DNA of 64,000 nt from Pseudanabaena biceps (GTDB lineage: Bacteria; Cyanobacteriota; Cyanobacteriia; Pseudanabaenales; Pseudanabaenaceae), in the NCBI GenBank assembly GCA_013361095.1, contig JAATWA010000002.1, forward strand, positions 124,001 to 188,000. Direction: 5' to 3'. Below the pieces are notes generated by a model. The model did no database searches. It was not told where the DNA came from and saw only the letters and a program-made list of their open reading frames with translations. Shown here piece by piece: positions 16,606 through 25,160 of the stretch. A program made the translations under genes and the position numbers. Within the stretch, counting starts at the first letter, position 1; every line of letters starts with the position of its first letter.

Positions 16606-17646
16606 ATGAATGAAAATATTCCTGAAAAGACAATCTCAACCACTGCCCAAAAAGTTAAAGAACTTCGCAACCAACAGCGATCGCATACTTGGTTACAGCG
16701 ATATTACCGCCCGATCATGGCTGCAATATCGACTCTGGGCTTAGTGATCACCGCTTATCTTACCTTTGTTAGTTTTTCCCAATCATCGGTAGCCTGCCCG
16801 ACCAAAGCCTGCGATATAGTGCTTACTTCTCCCTATGCCAAAGTTTTTGGATTGCCACTATCTCTATTTGGTTGCTTGGGTTATTCCAGTATGATTGCTT
16901 TTGCAATAGCGCCCTTATTGGTTAAGCAAGAACAAAAGGAACTTCGTACTAAGCTAGATAACTGGACAGGATTACTACTCTTTATGGGTGGTACTGCCAT
17001 GACGATATTTAGTGGCTACTTGATTTACTTGTTAGTTACGGTAATTCAGGCAGCTTGTGTTTATTGCATCGCTTCTGCGCTTCTATCTACCAGTCTATTT
17101 GTGTTATCGGTTATTGGTCGCAAATGGGAAGACATCGGAAAATTATTCTTCACAGGTGCGCTCATCGCCACTCTTACTATTGTTGGGACACTGGTTATTT
17201 ATGGAAGTGTGAATAGACCGATCGCAAGCGTAACTCTACCCGTTGATGCTGCCACAGGGAAACAAATTGTCCAAACACCAACAGCAAGACCTAAAAAGGG
17301 AATAGGCTGGGAAGTTACGACAACTTCAGGTACTGCTGAAATTGCCCTAGCTAAGCATCTCAAACAAATCGGTGCAAAGATGTATGTTCTTTATACCTGT
17401 CCCCATTGCTACAAACAAAAGCAATTATTTGGTAAAGAAGCTTTAGCTGAGTTGAACTGGATTGAATGCTTACCCGATGGAAAGAATGCTCAACCTCAAT
17501 TATGTGAAGCAGCCAAAATTCAAACAGTACCTACATGGGATATCAATGGCAAGTTTTATTCGGGTGAGCAATCGCTCCAAAAGCTTGCGGATTTGTCAGG
17601 CTATCAAGGCGATCGTAACTTTCTTTATATGTTGCCTGATCATTAA
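16606..17646 (+). CDS. VKOR-family thiol oxidoreductase fused to a thioredoxin-like domain
   Basis: 346 residues. Helices at about 36-57, 82-104, 121-146, 148-170 and 178-200 form the vitamin K epoxide reductase domain, with loop Cys64 and Cys69 and the quinone-site pair Cys151-x-x-Cys154 (ACVYCIA). A lumenal/periplasmic thioredoxin-like domain (about 240-346) carries TCPHC (Cys265, Cys268) plus Cys288 and Cys300. Makes disulfide bonds in exported proteins with quinone as acceptor, as in the Synechococcus homolog of known structure. It follows the zinc ATPase by 20 bases, so metal stress may induce both. Confidence 0.93.
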   Translation: MNENIPEKTISTTAQKVKELRNQQRSHTWLQRYYRPIMAAISTLGLVITAYLTFVSFSQSSVACPTKACDIVLTSPYAKVFGLPLSLFGCLGYSSMIAFAIAPLLVKQEQKELRTKLDNWTGLLLFMGGTAMTIFSGYLIYLLVTVIQAACVYCIASALLSTSLFVLSVIGRKWEDIGKLFFTGALIATLTIVGTLVIYGSVNRPIASVTLPVDAATGKQIVQTPTARPKKGIGWEVTTTSGTAEIALAKHLKQIGAKMYVLYTCPHCYKQKQLFGKEALAELNWIECLPDGKNAQPQLCEAAKIQTVPTWDINGKFYSGEQSLQKLADLSGYQGDRNFLYMLPDH

Positions 17647-17652
17647 CTACCT

Positions 17653-17680
17653 AAAATGTTATTTACAGCATTTTGTTTTT
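17653..17680 (+). terminator. Weak terminator-like hairpin
   Basis: AAAATG and CATTTT form a 6-bp stem followed by G and TTTTT, just after the VKOR gene and before lgt. Confidence 0.4.
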
Positions 17681-17720
17681 GAATAGACTCTTGTTTCAAC
17701 TTCACACAACATAATTCCTA

Positions 17721-18566
17721 ATGCTTAACTTCTTACCATTTGCATTTGAGTTTACATCTCCAGGCCCGATTGCTTTTGGAATTGGACCACTTTCGATCCG
17801 TTGGTACGGAATGTTGATTGCCTCCGCAGTTGTTATCGGCACACTATTAGCTCAGAAACTTGCGAAAAAACGTGGTATCGATCCAGATGTGGTCGGCAAT
17901 CTAGCGATTTGGCTAGTGGTTGGCGCTATTCCCTGTGCCCGTCTATATTATGTTTTATTTGAATGGCAACGTTTCCAAAATCAACCTTGGTATAAGGCTT
18001 TTGCAATCTGGGAAGGCGGCATCGCGATTCATGGTGCAATTATTGGCGGTACAGTTGCCACAATTATTTTTTGCCAACGCCAAAGAATCTCAGCATGGTT
18101 AATGGCAGATATTATTATGCCTTCGCTGATTTTAGGTCAAGCAATCGGGCGTTGGGGCAATTTCTTTAATTCTGAGGCTTTTGGTAGACCCACCGATCTG
18201 CCTTGGAAATTATTTATTCCTGTTGATCGCCGTCCATCTGAATTTGTAAGCGAGTCATACTTTCATCCTACATTTCTCTATGAATCAGTCTGGAATATTG
18301 GGGTATTCGCGATTTTGATGTTTCTATTCTTCAGATTTCCCAAAATCAGAACTGGGACGTTAACCATGACTTATGCGATCGCCTATAGTCTAGGGCGCTT
18401 TTGGATTGAAGGTTTGCGGACAGATAGCCTGATGTTTGGATCGCTTCGTACTGCCCAAATCATCAGTCTTGTGGCGATCGCATTAGGTATTTTTGGTTTA
18501 GTTTGGCTATACGGATTGAGGCGACGTTTTCCTGACACGGTTTCTCAAAAAGGTAGTCGTGCATAG
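17721..18566 (+). CDS. lgt: Prolipoprotein diacylglyceryl transferase
   Basis: 281 residues, seven membrane helices. The Lgt signature GRWGNFFNSEAFG is present (about 147-159), as is the N-terminal SIRWYGMLI segment. It transfers diacylglycerol from phosphatidylglycerol to the lipobox cysteine of lipoproteins at the cytoplasmic membrane. Two copper-island proteins nearby (DUF305 at 7798-8526 and the lipoprotein at 8674-9174) are substrates by sequence. Length and motif are typical. It may be a second copy beside a housekeeping lgt. Confidence 0.94.
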   Translation: MLNFLPFAFEFTSPGPIAFGIGPLSIRWYGMLIASAVVIGTLLAQKLAKKRGIDPDVVGNLAIWLVVGAIPCARLYYVLFEWQRFQNQPWYKAFAIWEGGIAIHGAIIGGTVATIIFCQRQRISAWLMADIIMPSLILGQAIGRWGNFFNSEAFGRPTDLPWKLFIPVDRRPSEFVSESYFHPTFLYESVWNIGVFAILMFLFFRFPKIRTGTLTMTYAIAYSLGRFWIEGLRTDSLMFGSLRTAQIISLVAIALGIFGLVWLYGLRRRFPDTVSQKGSRA

Positions 18567-18626
18567 TAATTGGTAAGGAACTACTCATCTATCATAGAAG
18601 TAGATTTCTGAAGCTAAGAATAATTA

Positions 18627-19745
18627 TTAATTAGCTGACAAATTCAGATAGCAGTGGCAGTCTGGCTTCTCGATCAGCGTTTCAACTAAAGAATTTAATG
18701 CTGTGGCTGACAGTAAACCACCACCTAATGTGCTATCAATCGTGATAAATGGAACGTCAAGTTGCATGAGCGCACGCTTGGCAGCAGGAGCATGGCTGAA
18801 ACCAAGGGGCATTCCAATCACAAGCGAAGGGCAAAGTTTTTGGTTGGAAATTGCCTCACACACTGCTAAAAGAATTGAAGGTGCATAACCAATGACCAAT
18901 ACACAACCTTCAGGTAATTGCTGTAGACGCTCTTGCCATCTAGCTTCTTGCCAGAATGCTTGCTCGGCTTCAGGTGCAGTGCTGATATGAGGATTGTTGA
19001 TTAAAGTCTCAACCACACAGCCTAGATGGGTAAGTCGGGTTAGATCCAGTGCAGCGCTGATAATAGGAACATCAGTCACAATTTGACAGCCAGATTTAAG
19101 AGCATTACGTGCCGAGCTGATCGCATCTCTGCTGAATCGTACAAACGATACTAAACTGACATCACCACAGGCAAGCACCAGTTTTGATAGCAAATCCACT
19201 TCAATTTCAGAACGGTCGGATAAATCTGGTAGGAGTAGTTGTAAGGATTCTTGAAATGATTCGGGATGAGCGCGAACGTTTGCGTCTAGACTCTGCCAGA
19301 GCTTTTCAATATTTCCTAAGCCACTCTGTGTTTCTATTTCTAATAGCTTTAGTTGGGTGATCGCCTCAGCCTGTACAATCTGACAATTTTGATCTCTTCC
19401 TAGCAGCCGTTCTAGTGCAGATGCTGTTTGCCTTAGATGGACAATTTGCTGCATTACTCTTTGATACTGTTGCTGAAGTTGCATCATCAGAACCTGAGTA
19501 ATTTCAGGATCAGGCGATGTCTCCAATAACTGGTGAATATGCGAAAGCTGGAAGCCTTGCTGCTTCAAAGCCATAATCCGCCTAAGTCGTTGAACATCCT
19601 GCTCTGCGTAAAGACGATAGTTGCTAGATGATCTAATAGGCTGCGGCAACAATCCTAATAGATGGTAATGCCTCACCATACGCGGTGTAACGCCCCCGCC
19701 GACTGTTTCTGTAAGTTCTTTGATCGTTAGATGCTGAGTTGCCAT
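18627..19745 (-). CDS. coaR: CoaR, cobalt-responsive MerR regulator with a precorrin-isomerase-like domain
   Basis: 372 residues from ATG 19745; a GTG at 19766 would start inside the operator. The N-terminal MerR winged helix (about 1-70) and dimer helix are followed by a domain related to precorrin-8X methylmutase (about 150-360). The last ten residues begin CHC at 363-365, the C-terminal Cys-His-Cys motif known to be needed for cobalt sensing in Synechocystis CoaR. Divergently placed against the cobalt ATPase, with a shared promoter. It activates coaT when cobalt is in excess, linking cobalt to the B12 pathway. Confidence 0.95.
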   Translation of the reverse strand: MATQHLTIKELTETVGGGVTPRMVRHYHLLGLLPQPIRSSSNYRLYAEQDVQRLRRIMALKQQGFQLSHIHQLLETSPDPEITQVLMMQLQQQYQRVMQQIVHLRQTASALERLLGRDQNCQIVQAEAITQLKLLEIETQSGLGNIEKLWQSLDANVRAHPESFQESLQLLLPDLSDRSEIEVDLLSKLVLACGDVSLVSFVRFSRDAISSARNALKSGCQIVTDVPIISAALDLTRLTHLGCVVETLINNPHISTAPEAEQAFWQEARWQERLQQLPEGCVLVIGYAPSILLAVCEAISNQKLCPSLVIGMPLGFSHAPAAKRALMQLDVPFITIDSTLGGGLLSATALNSLVETLIEKPDCHCYLNLSAN

Positions 19746-19765
19746 GCTGCTATTTTTCGCAATCA

Positions 19766-19798
19766 CTTGACATTAACATTAATGTCAAGGTTTAGAGT
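19766..19798 (+). promoter_or_regulatory. CoaR-controlled coaT promoter, 20-bp spacer
   Basis: TTGACA at 19767-19772 and TAGAGT at 19793-19798 are separated by 20 bp, the overlong spacing of MerR-activated promoters. The spacer and -35 box carry a perfect 11-2-11 inverted repeat (19766-19789, CTTGACATTAA/TTAATGTCAAG). Transcription should start near 19805, which excludes upstream starts for coaT. Confidence 0.88.
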
Positions 19799-19826
19799 AA
19801 GAAAGCTCCTGTTGCAATCAAATTAC

Positions 19827-21749
19827 ATGTCTGCCACGATTCGTTTTCCCAACTTTTCTGCATTGTTTAAGAATCATCCCGATGCTATTGCGGCAGCTAT
19901 CTGCGCTCTCTTTGTTTTACTAGGCTGGCTAGCCCTCAATGCAGGTTGGATTGGAGGGGCTTTACTGATTTTGCCTATAGCCTATGTTGTCGGAGGGTTT
20001 GAGAGTGCGCGAGACGGCTTGACCACGCTATGGAAAGAAAGAGAACTAGATGTTGACTTGCTTATGATTGTGGCTGCCTTGGGTGCGGCAATACTTGGTC
20101 TATGGCAACGAGACTACTACCAGATTATTGATGGTGCAGTTCTGATTCTAATTTTTGCCGTCAGTGGCGCACTAGAAGGCTATGCTATGCAGCGAACTGA
20201 GCGCAGTATTCGCGGGTTAATGAGTTTGACCTCAGATACGGCAAGAGTTATGCGGCTTGGTATTGAGCAAATCGTGCCAATCGCAGAGCTAAAAATTGGC
20301 GATCTAGTAATTCTCAAACCAGGAGAGCTAGTACCTAGTGACGGCTTAGTGATTGAAGGATTTAGCACGCTCAATCAAGCCTCGATTACAGGAGAATCCA
20401 TGCCTGTTGAAAAAACGGTGGGTGATGAAGTTTTTGCAGGTACGATCAATGGTTATGGGGCTTTAAGGATTGAAATCCATCAGCCACCAGAAAGTAGTTT
20501 AATTCAAAGAGTAATTCGCTTAGTAGAACAAGCTCAGACTGAAAGACCTCCATCTCAGCAGCTAATTGAAAGGTTTGAGCGGAGCTATGCCAAAGCGATC
20601 GTGATTGTAGGCATTTTACTCGGTACATTACCTCCATTTGTTTTGGGCTGGAATTGGTCAATTACGATCTATCGGGCGCTGATATTTTTGGTAGTGGCTT
20701 CGCCCTGTGCATTGATGGCAGCAATTATGCCAACTCTATTGTCAGGTATAGCTAACGGGGCAAGGCAAGGGATTCTATTTAAGAGTGGGGCTGATCTGGA
20801 ACTAATGGGGCGGGTAAGAGCGATCGCCTTTGACAAGACAGGAACTTTAACAATTGGCAAACCTCAAGTTGTCCAAATTATGACAGCAGAAGTATCTGAA
20901 GATGTATTACTGGAGTTTGCAGCAGCACTTGAGAGTTTATCGGAACATCCAATTGGTGTAGCGATCACGCAAGCTGCCAGAATAAAAGGCTTACAGTGGC
21001 GTGAAGCACTAAACGTTCAAGCGATCGCTGGACGAGGTATTACTGGAGAAATTGACCATCAACTGGCAGTAGTTGGTAATAGTGCCTTTGTACAGTCACA
21101 GGTGAAGTTTCCTTCAAGGATCTCGCAACAAAGCCAGCAGTGGGAGCAAGAAGGCAAGACAGTAATTTGGGTTAGCTACGCTGGCTTAGTTCTAGGGATT
21201 ATTGCTGTTGCTGATACAGTAAGACCTGGAGCAGTTCAGGTGATCGAACATTTGAAACGCTTGGGAATTAAGCCAATTGTGATGTTGACAGGTGACAATG
21301 AGCGCACAGCGCACAGTATGGCTCAACATTTAGGAATTGATCGGGTGTATGCTGAACTTCTCCCAGAAGATAAGGTGACAGTGATACAACAACTCCAAAA
21401 ACAATATCAAACTGTGGCAATGGTTGGTGATGGTATTAATGATGCACCTGCTTTAGCCCAAGCCTCTGTAGGAATAGCAATGGGAGTAACTGGAAGTGAT
21501 GTCGCACTCGAAACTGCCGATATTGTGTTAATGGCAGACCGTTTGGAAAAGCTTACCTCTGCTATTGAATTAGGAAGACGGTCTCAGGTCATTGTGAAGC
21601 AAAACATTATATTCGCGCTTGGCTTTGTTGCTGTATTAGTAATTGCAAACTTTGTAGGAGGGATTACTCTACCCATTGGCGTTATTGGACATGAAGGATC
21701 TACAGTCTTGGTAACACTGAGCGGACTACGATTACTGCGTAACAGATAA
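19827..21749 (+). CDS. coaT: CoaT, Co(II)-exporting P1B-4 ATPase
   Basis: 640 residues from ATG 19827, close to Synechocystis CoaT. An earlier in-frame start at 19731 lies upstream of the promoter and inside coaR, so I reject it. There is no N-terminal HMA domain. The membrane metal motif is SPC (VVASPCALMAAIMPT) instead of CPC, which defines P1B-4. TGES, DKTGTLT, SEHPIG and GDGIND are present. Pumps cobalt out of the cytoplasm. An MFS exporter gene began 18 bases downstream in the same operon before an IS element interrupted it. Confidence 0.94.
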   Translation: MSATIRFPNFSALFKNHPDAIAAAICALFVLLGWLALNAGWIGGALLILPIAYVVGGFESARDGLTTLWKERELDVDLLMIVAALGAAILGLWQRDYYQIIDGAVLILIFAVSGALEGYAMQRTERSIRGLMSLTSDTARVMRLGIEQIVPIAELKIGDLVILKPGELVPSDGLVIEGFSTLNQASITGESMPVEKTVGDEVFAGTINGYGALRIEIHQPPESSLIQRVIRLVEQAQTERPPSQQLIERFERSYAKAIVIVGILLGTLPPFVLGWNWSITIYRALIFLVVASPCALMAAIMPTLLSGIANGARQGILFKSGADLELMGRVRAIAFDKTGTLTIGKPQVVQIMTAEVSEDVLLEFAAALESLSEHPIGVAITQAARIKGLQWREALNVQAIAGRGITGEIDHQLAVVGNSAFVQSQVKFPSRISQQSQQWEQEGKTVIWVSYAGLVLGIIAVADTVRPGAVQVIEHLKRLGIKPIVMLTGDNERTAHSMAQHLGIDRVYAELLPEDKVTVIQQLQKQYQTVAMVGDGINDAPALAQASVGIAMGVTGSDVALETADIVLMADRLEKLTSAIELGRRSQVIVKQNIIFALGFVAVLVIANFVGGITLPIGVIGHEGSTVLVTLSGLRLLRNR

Positions 21750-21767
21750 CTACAGGAGCACAGAATA

Positions 21768-21778
21768 ATGCCTAATTT
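21768..21778 (+). pseudogene. Stranded start codon of the MFS exporter gene
   Basis: ATG CCT AAT TT, preceded by AGGAG (near 21753), is the original start of the exporter gene. The 8-bp target CCTAATTT (21771-21778) is repeated at 23106-23113. Removing the IS and one target copy joins ATG-CCT-AAT-TTC to the downstream frame without a shift. Confidence 0.88.
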
Positions 21779-23105
21779 GAGACTGTCAAGCAAAATGTGT
21801 AAAGTCTAGAAACTAGATGTGGAGACGATCCTCAAAGAGGATCGCAAAGCGATTGAGGGCAGGTTTCCAATCGCGAATCGGCATCGTCCACTTCTTCGAG
21901 ATATTGCGCATCGCCAAATAAACCAGCTTGAAAGCAGCCTCATCCGAGGGAAAAATCTGCTGAGATTTAATCACCTTCCGCAAACTGCTATTCATTGACT
22001 CAATGGCATTGGTGGTATAAATTGCCCTGCGAATCTCAGGCGGGAAAGCAAAGAAGGGGATAATATTCGCCCAATGACTGCGCCACGACTTAGAAATCGA
22101 TGGATATTGCTTGTCCCATTTTTCGGCAAAGAGTTCGAGATTAAACTCTGCCTCTGATTCCGTCGCCGCCGCATAAATCGCCTTGAGGTCGGCACAAACT
22201 TGCTTGCGTTGTTGCCAGGGGACAAAAGCGACCGAGTTACGCACCATATGGACAATGCACAACTGTACCTGTGTTTTCGGAAATACCGTTTCAATGGCAT
22301 TGGGAAATCCTGTCAAACCATCGACACAGGCAATCAAAATGTCTTTGACCCCACGGTTGTGAATTTCGGTGAGTACGGACAACCAGAATTTGGCTCCTTC
22401 ATTGGGAGATATCCACATCCCCAGTAATTCCTTGTACCCGTCCATATTCACGCCCAAGGCAAAGTACAGGGACTTATTAATCACCCTGCCATTGTCTCGC
22501 ACTTTGATCACTAGGCAGTCCAGAAATACGATTGGATAGACCGCGTCCAGAGGACGGTTTTGCCATTGCTTCACCTCATCAATCACCGCATCTGTGACAT
22601 TAGAAATAAGCGTTGGTGATACTTCAACCCCATACATTTCCTGTAACTGGGCTTGGATATCCCTGACGCTCATACCTCGTGCGTAGAGAGCAATGATCTT
22701 CTCGTCTAGTCCTGACAATCGGCTTTGTCCTTTCTTCACCAGTTGCGGTTCAAACTCTCCTTGGCGATCCCGAGGTATGGCGATTTCGGCTACGCCGAAG
22801 TCGCCTTGGACTGTTTTCTGGCTGTAGCCATTGCGACTGTTGCTTTGCCCGTCTGGTCTATGTTCATGCTTCCCATAACCCAAATGGGTGGATAGTTCTG
22901 CTTCCAATGCTCTTTCCACTAAGGCAGTGGTTAGTTGTTTCAGAATGCCTCCTTCTCCGAATAGGTCGGGTGGTGTTTTACATTCTTTCAGCAATTCATC
23001 GAGTAGTTCTTTGCGTATATTCATCTGTTTTAGTGTTAGTTATTGTGTGTCTAGATTATCTCTCTGTATACTTCCCAGACTTTACACAATTTACTGTACA
23101 CTCTC
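21779..23105. mobile_element. IS256-family insertion sequence, 1327 bp
   Basis: Imperfect terminal inverted repeats of about 26-30 bp (left end GAGACTGTC..., right end complement GAGAGTGTA..., sharing TGTGTAAAGTCT) flank one transposase gene. The element has an 8-bp perfect target duplication CCTAATTT, the usual IS256 size. Intact ends and duplication point to a recent insertion. Confidence 0.92.
21813..23024 (-). CDS. IS256-family transposase
   Basis: 403 residues, full length for the Mutator/IS256 group. The N-terminal part has the GxxxxxRNGYSxKT region and the middle carries the DDE residues: Asp in VFLDCL, Asp in ACVDGLTGFP and Glu in TTNAIESMNSSLRK. The conserved C-x2-H (LCIVHMVRNS) lies between the second Asp and the Glu. 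Transcribed opposite to the genes it interrupts. Confidence 0.95.
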   Translation of the reverse strand: MNIRKELLDELLKECKTPPDLFGEGGILKQLTTALVERALEAELSTHLGYGKHEHRPDGQSNSRNGYSQKTVQGDFGVAEIAIPRDRQGEFEPQLVKKGQSRLSGLDEKIIALYARGMSVRDIQAQLQEMYGVEVSPTLISNVTDAVIDEVKQWQNRPLDAVYPIVFLDCLVIKVRDNGRVINKSLYFALGVNMDGYKELLGMWISPNEGAKFWLSVLTEIHNRGVKDILIACVDGLTGFPNAIETVFPKTQVQLCIVHMVRNSVAFVPWQQRKQVCADLKAIYAAATESEAEFNLELFAEKWDKQYPSISKSWRSHWANIIPFFAFPPEIRRAIYTTNAIESMNSSLRKVIKSQQIFPSDEAAFKLVYLAMRNISKKWTMPIRDWKPALNRFAILFEDRLHI

Positions 23106-23129
23106 CCTAATTTCCCCCTTTTTCAAAGT

Positions 23130-24494
23130 TTGAGAAATTCAACCTTTGCGAGACTCTATACTGCTCAAACCATTAGTTTATTTGGTGATGCTCTGACTTG
23201 GCTAGGATTAGCGTTACTGGCTTTTGAACTAGCAGGGAAAGATAGTGCTGTAGTCCTTTCTGTGGCTCTAACCCTGAGAGTAACAGCTTTTGTGATTCTC
23301 TCTCCAATCGCAGGGGCGATCGCCGATCGCTTAGATCGCAAACTAATTCTCGTCATAACTCATATTGCGCGAATGGTGATTGTGGGAACTATGCCTTTTG
23401 TAAATGCAGTGTGGCAGATTTATGTTCTAGTCTTTGCTCTAAATGTATTCAATGCTTTCTTTACGCCAACTTATCAAGCTACGATTCCCTTAGTCACAGG
23501 TAAAGGTGAATATGCTCAGGCGATCGTCCTTTCTGCTGCGACTTATCAATTATTAGGCGTTTTAGGTCCTGGAATTGCTGGCAGTGTGTCGGCATGGATT
23601 GGGGCAAGACAGGTGTTTTTTCTGGATGCAATTTCTTTTTTAATTGCCGCAGTTTTAATTTTTACACTTCCAAGTCAACTTAGAGTAAAGCAAAACGAAA
23701 ATATAGAAGAATCTCCAAAGGGAGCGATCGCTAAAATCATTGGTGATGTCAAAGAAGGAACAACGCGCTTATTTGCGAATGCTTTTATTCGCTATGCGCT
23801 CCTTCTCCAACTTGTAGCATCGATTGCAGGAGCGCAGATTTTGGTAAATACGGTAGGCTACATAAAAGGAACTCTCAAACTGAGCAGTTTAGAATACGGC
23901 TGGGTAATGGCTGCTTTTGGCATTGGAGCAACTATAGCGGCGGTAACTGTAGGAGCGATCGGTCAAAAGTGGGAACGCACAGTTGTAGTTCTGTTTGGTG
24001 CTGTTTTGATTACTTCAGCAATTTTACCTGCGAATTATGTTGGTTTAGTGCCACTAATGCTACTTTGGGCGATCGCTGGGATGGGTCAAGTTTTCGTAAA
24101 TTTACCTACCCAGACTCTCATCGCTGATCAGATTCCATCTAACCTTCAGGGGCGGGTTTATGGCGCACATTTTGCTTGGAGTCATCTGTGGTGGGCAGTT
24201 TCCTATCCCATTGCTGGCTGGTTGGGAAGTCAAAGTAATACTTCATTTCTTTACGGAGGCTTGATCGGGTTTACCCTTCTAGCAGCAGTTCAGATATTGC
24301 TATCTCCTAAAACTCATGAACATCAGCATGAATATCTTTGGCATGAACACGAACATACTCACGATCAACACCATCAACACGATCATCATGAAGGTGTTTT
24401 ACTCACTGAACCGCATACTCACTCTCATGAGCATCTACCAATGCACCATCGTCATGCTCACTACACAGATACTCATCACTTACATAGTCATTAG
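23130..24494 (+). CDS. MFS metal exporter with His-rich tail (NrsD/NreB-like), displaced from its start
   Basis: The open frame gives 454 residues from TTG 23130. The true gene began at ATG 21768 and would encode about 463 residues (MPNFPLFQS then LRNSTFA...). Twelve membrane helices of an MFS drug/metal exporter span about 1-395. The tail (about 395-454) is dense in His, often as HEHxHxH. NrsD of Synechocystis and NreB are nickel exporters with such tails, and position behind coaT suggests Ni/Co export. With the IS256-family element in codon 4 the frame has lost its ribosome site and operon promoter; no good Shine-Dalgarno precedes TTG 23130, so it is probably silent unless the IS supplies transcription. 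Confidence 0.82.
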   Translation: MRNSTFARLYTAQTISLFGDALTWLGLALLAFELAGKDSAVVLSVALTLRVTAFVILSPIAGAIADRLDRKLILVITHIARMVIVGTMPFVNAVWQIYVLVFALNVFNAFFTPTYQATIPLVTGKGEYAQAIVLSAATYQLLGVLGPGIAGSVSAWIGARQVFFLDAISFLIAAVLIFTLPSQLRVKQNENIEESPKGAIAKIIGDVKEGTTRLFANAFIRYALLLQLVASIAGAQILVNTVGYIKGTLKLSSLEYGWVMAAFGIGATIAAVTVGAIGQKWERTVVVLFGAVLITSAILPANYVGLVPLMLLWAIAGMGQVFVNLPTQTLIADQIPSNLQGRVYGAHFAWSHLWWAVSYPIAGWLGSQSNTSFLYGGLIGFTLLAAVQILLSPKTHEHQHEYLWHEHEHTHDQHHQHDHHEGVLLTEPHTHSHEHLPMHHRHAHYTDTHHLHSH

Positions 24495-24505
24495 GAATTT
24501 TAGTT

Positions 24506-24709
24506 ATGTCAGTCGAATTAAAAGTTAAAAATCAATATGATCGCCTTGCCGAGATTTATAACCGCCGATGGAATAGCTATGTCAGCAACACACTTAATTT
24601 CTTAATCAACTATTTACGAGAAACAAGCCAACTTGCTGGAAATGAGATGTTTTAGATATTGCTTGTGGAACTGGACAACTAGAACGAATGATCCTCAATG
24701 TATGTTGCT
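24506..24709 (+). pseudogene. SAM-dependent methyltransferase fragment, frameshifted and truncated
   Basis: The frame opens at ATG 24506 (MSVELKVKNQYDRLAEIYNR...) and stops after 50 codons at a TAG. In the next frame the sequence continues as LDIACGTGQLERMIL, motif I of class I methyltransferases, so a one-base deletion near 24650 broke the gene. Homology ends near 24710, where unrelated sequence leads into the YnfA gene. About a quarter of a normal gene remains. Confidence 0.75.
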
Positions 24710-24743
24710 ACAGGTATTCATATATAAACTCAGGATAGTTTTA

Positions 24744-25073
24744 ATGTCATTCTTACAATCGCTATTTTATTTTTTGATTGCTGGTCTATGTGAAATTGGC
24801 GGTGGCTACTCAATTTGGCTATGGCTGAAAGAGGGTAAAAGCATCTGGTTAGGAGCATTAGGGATTTTGTTACTAGTCATTTACGCGGTAATCCCAACTC
24901 TACAACCAGCAAACTTTGGGCGTGTCTATGCCGCTTATGGAGGTATATTCATCGTTCTATCCTTACTTTGGGGATGGCAAGTAGATAAAGTTGTGCCAGA
25001 TAAGTTTGATATGTTAGGGGGCTGGATTGCACTCATGGGAGTTTTGGTAATCATGTATGCACCTAGAAAATAG
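24744..25073 (+). CDS. YnfA/UPF0060 family small membrane protein
   Basis: 109 residues from ATG 24744 (AGGA nine bases upstream); the frame extends upstream but overlaps the methyltransferase remnant. Four helices and conserved segments GLCEIGGGYSIWLWL, QPANFGRVYAAYGGIFI and GGWIALMGVLVIMY identify YnfA. The family resembles small multidrug resistance exporters and often sits in metal or biocide resistance loci; the substrate is unknown here. Confidence 0.9.
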   Translation: MSFLQSLFYFLIAGLCEIGGGYSIWLWLKEGKSIWLGALGILLLVIYAVIPTLQPANFGRVYAAYGGIFIVLSLLWGWQVDKVVPDKFDMLGGWIALMGVLVIMYAPRK

Positions 25074-25124
25074 TGGTGCAATAGTAAATTTATCTATATC
25101 AATTCTGGATGTACTCATGGGATT

Positions 25125-25141
25125 ATGAAACGATTATGAAA
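25125..25141 (-). promoter_or_regulatory. Possible tandem TTTCAT box before the NRAMP gene, reversed
   Basis: ATGAAA, CGATT, ATGAAA on the plus strand, 20 bases before the gene. Spacing and half-sites equal the other boxes, but the orientation is opposite relative to the gene. It could be a repressing site or chance in AT-rich sequence. Confidence 0.3.
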
Positions 25142-25160
25142 ATATCTTAGTAATATTTCT

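Noticed and set aside
19731..19826. Longer N-terminus for coaT starting within coaR
   Set aside because: It would begin upstream of the -35 box of the coaT promoter; ATG 19827 fits the expected transcript and family length.
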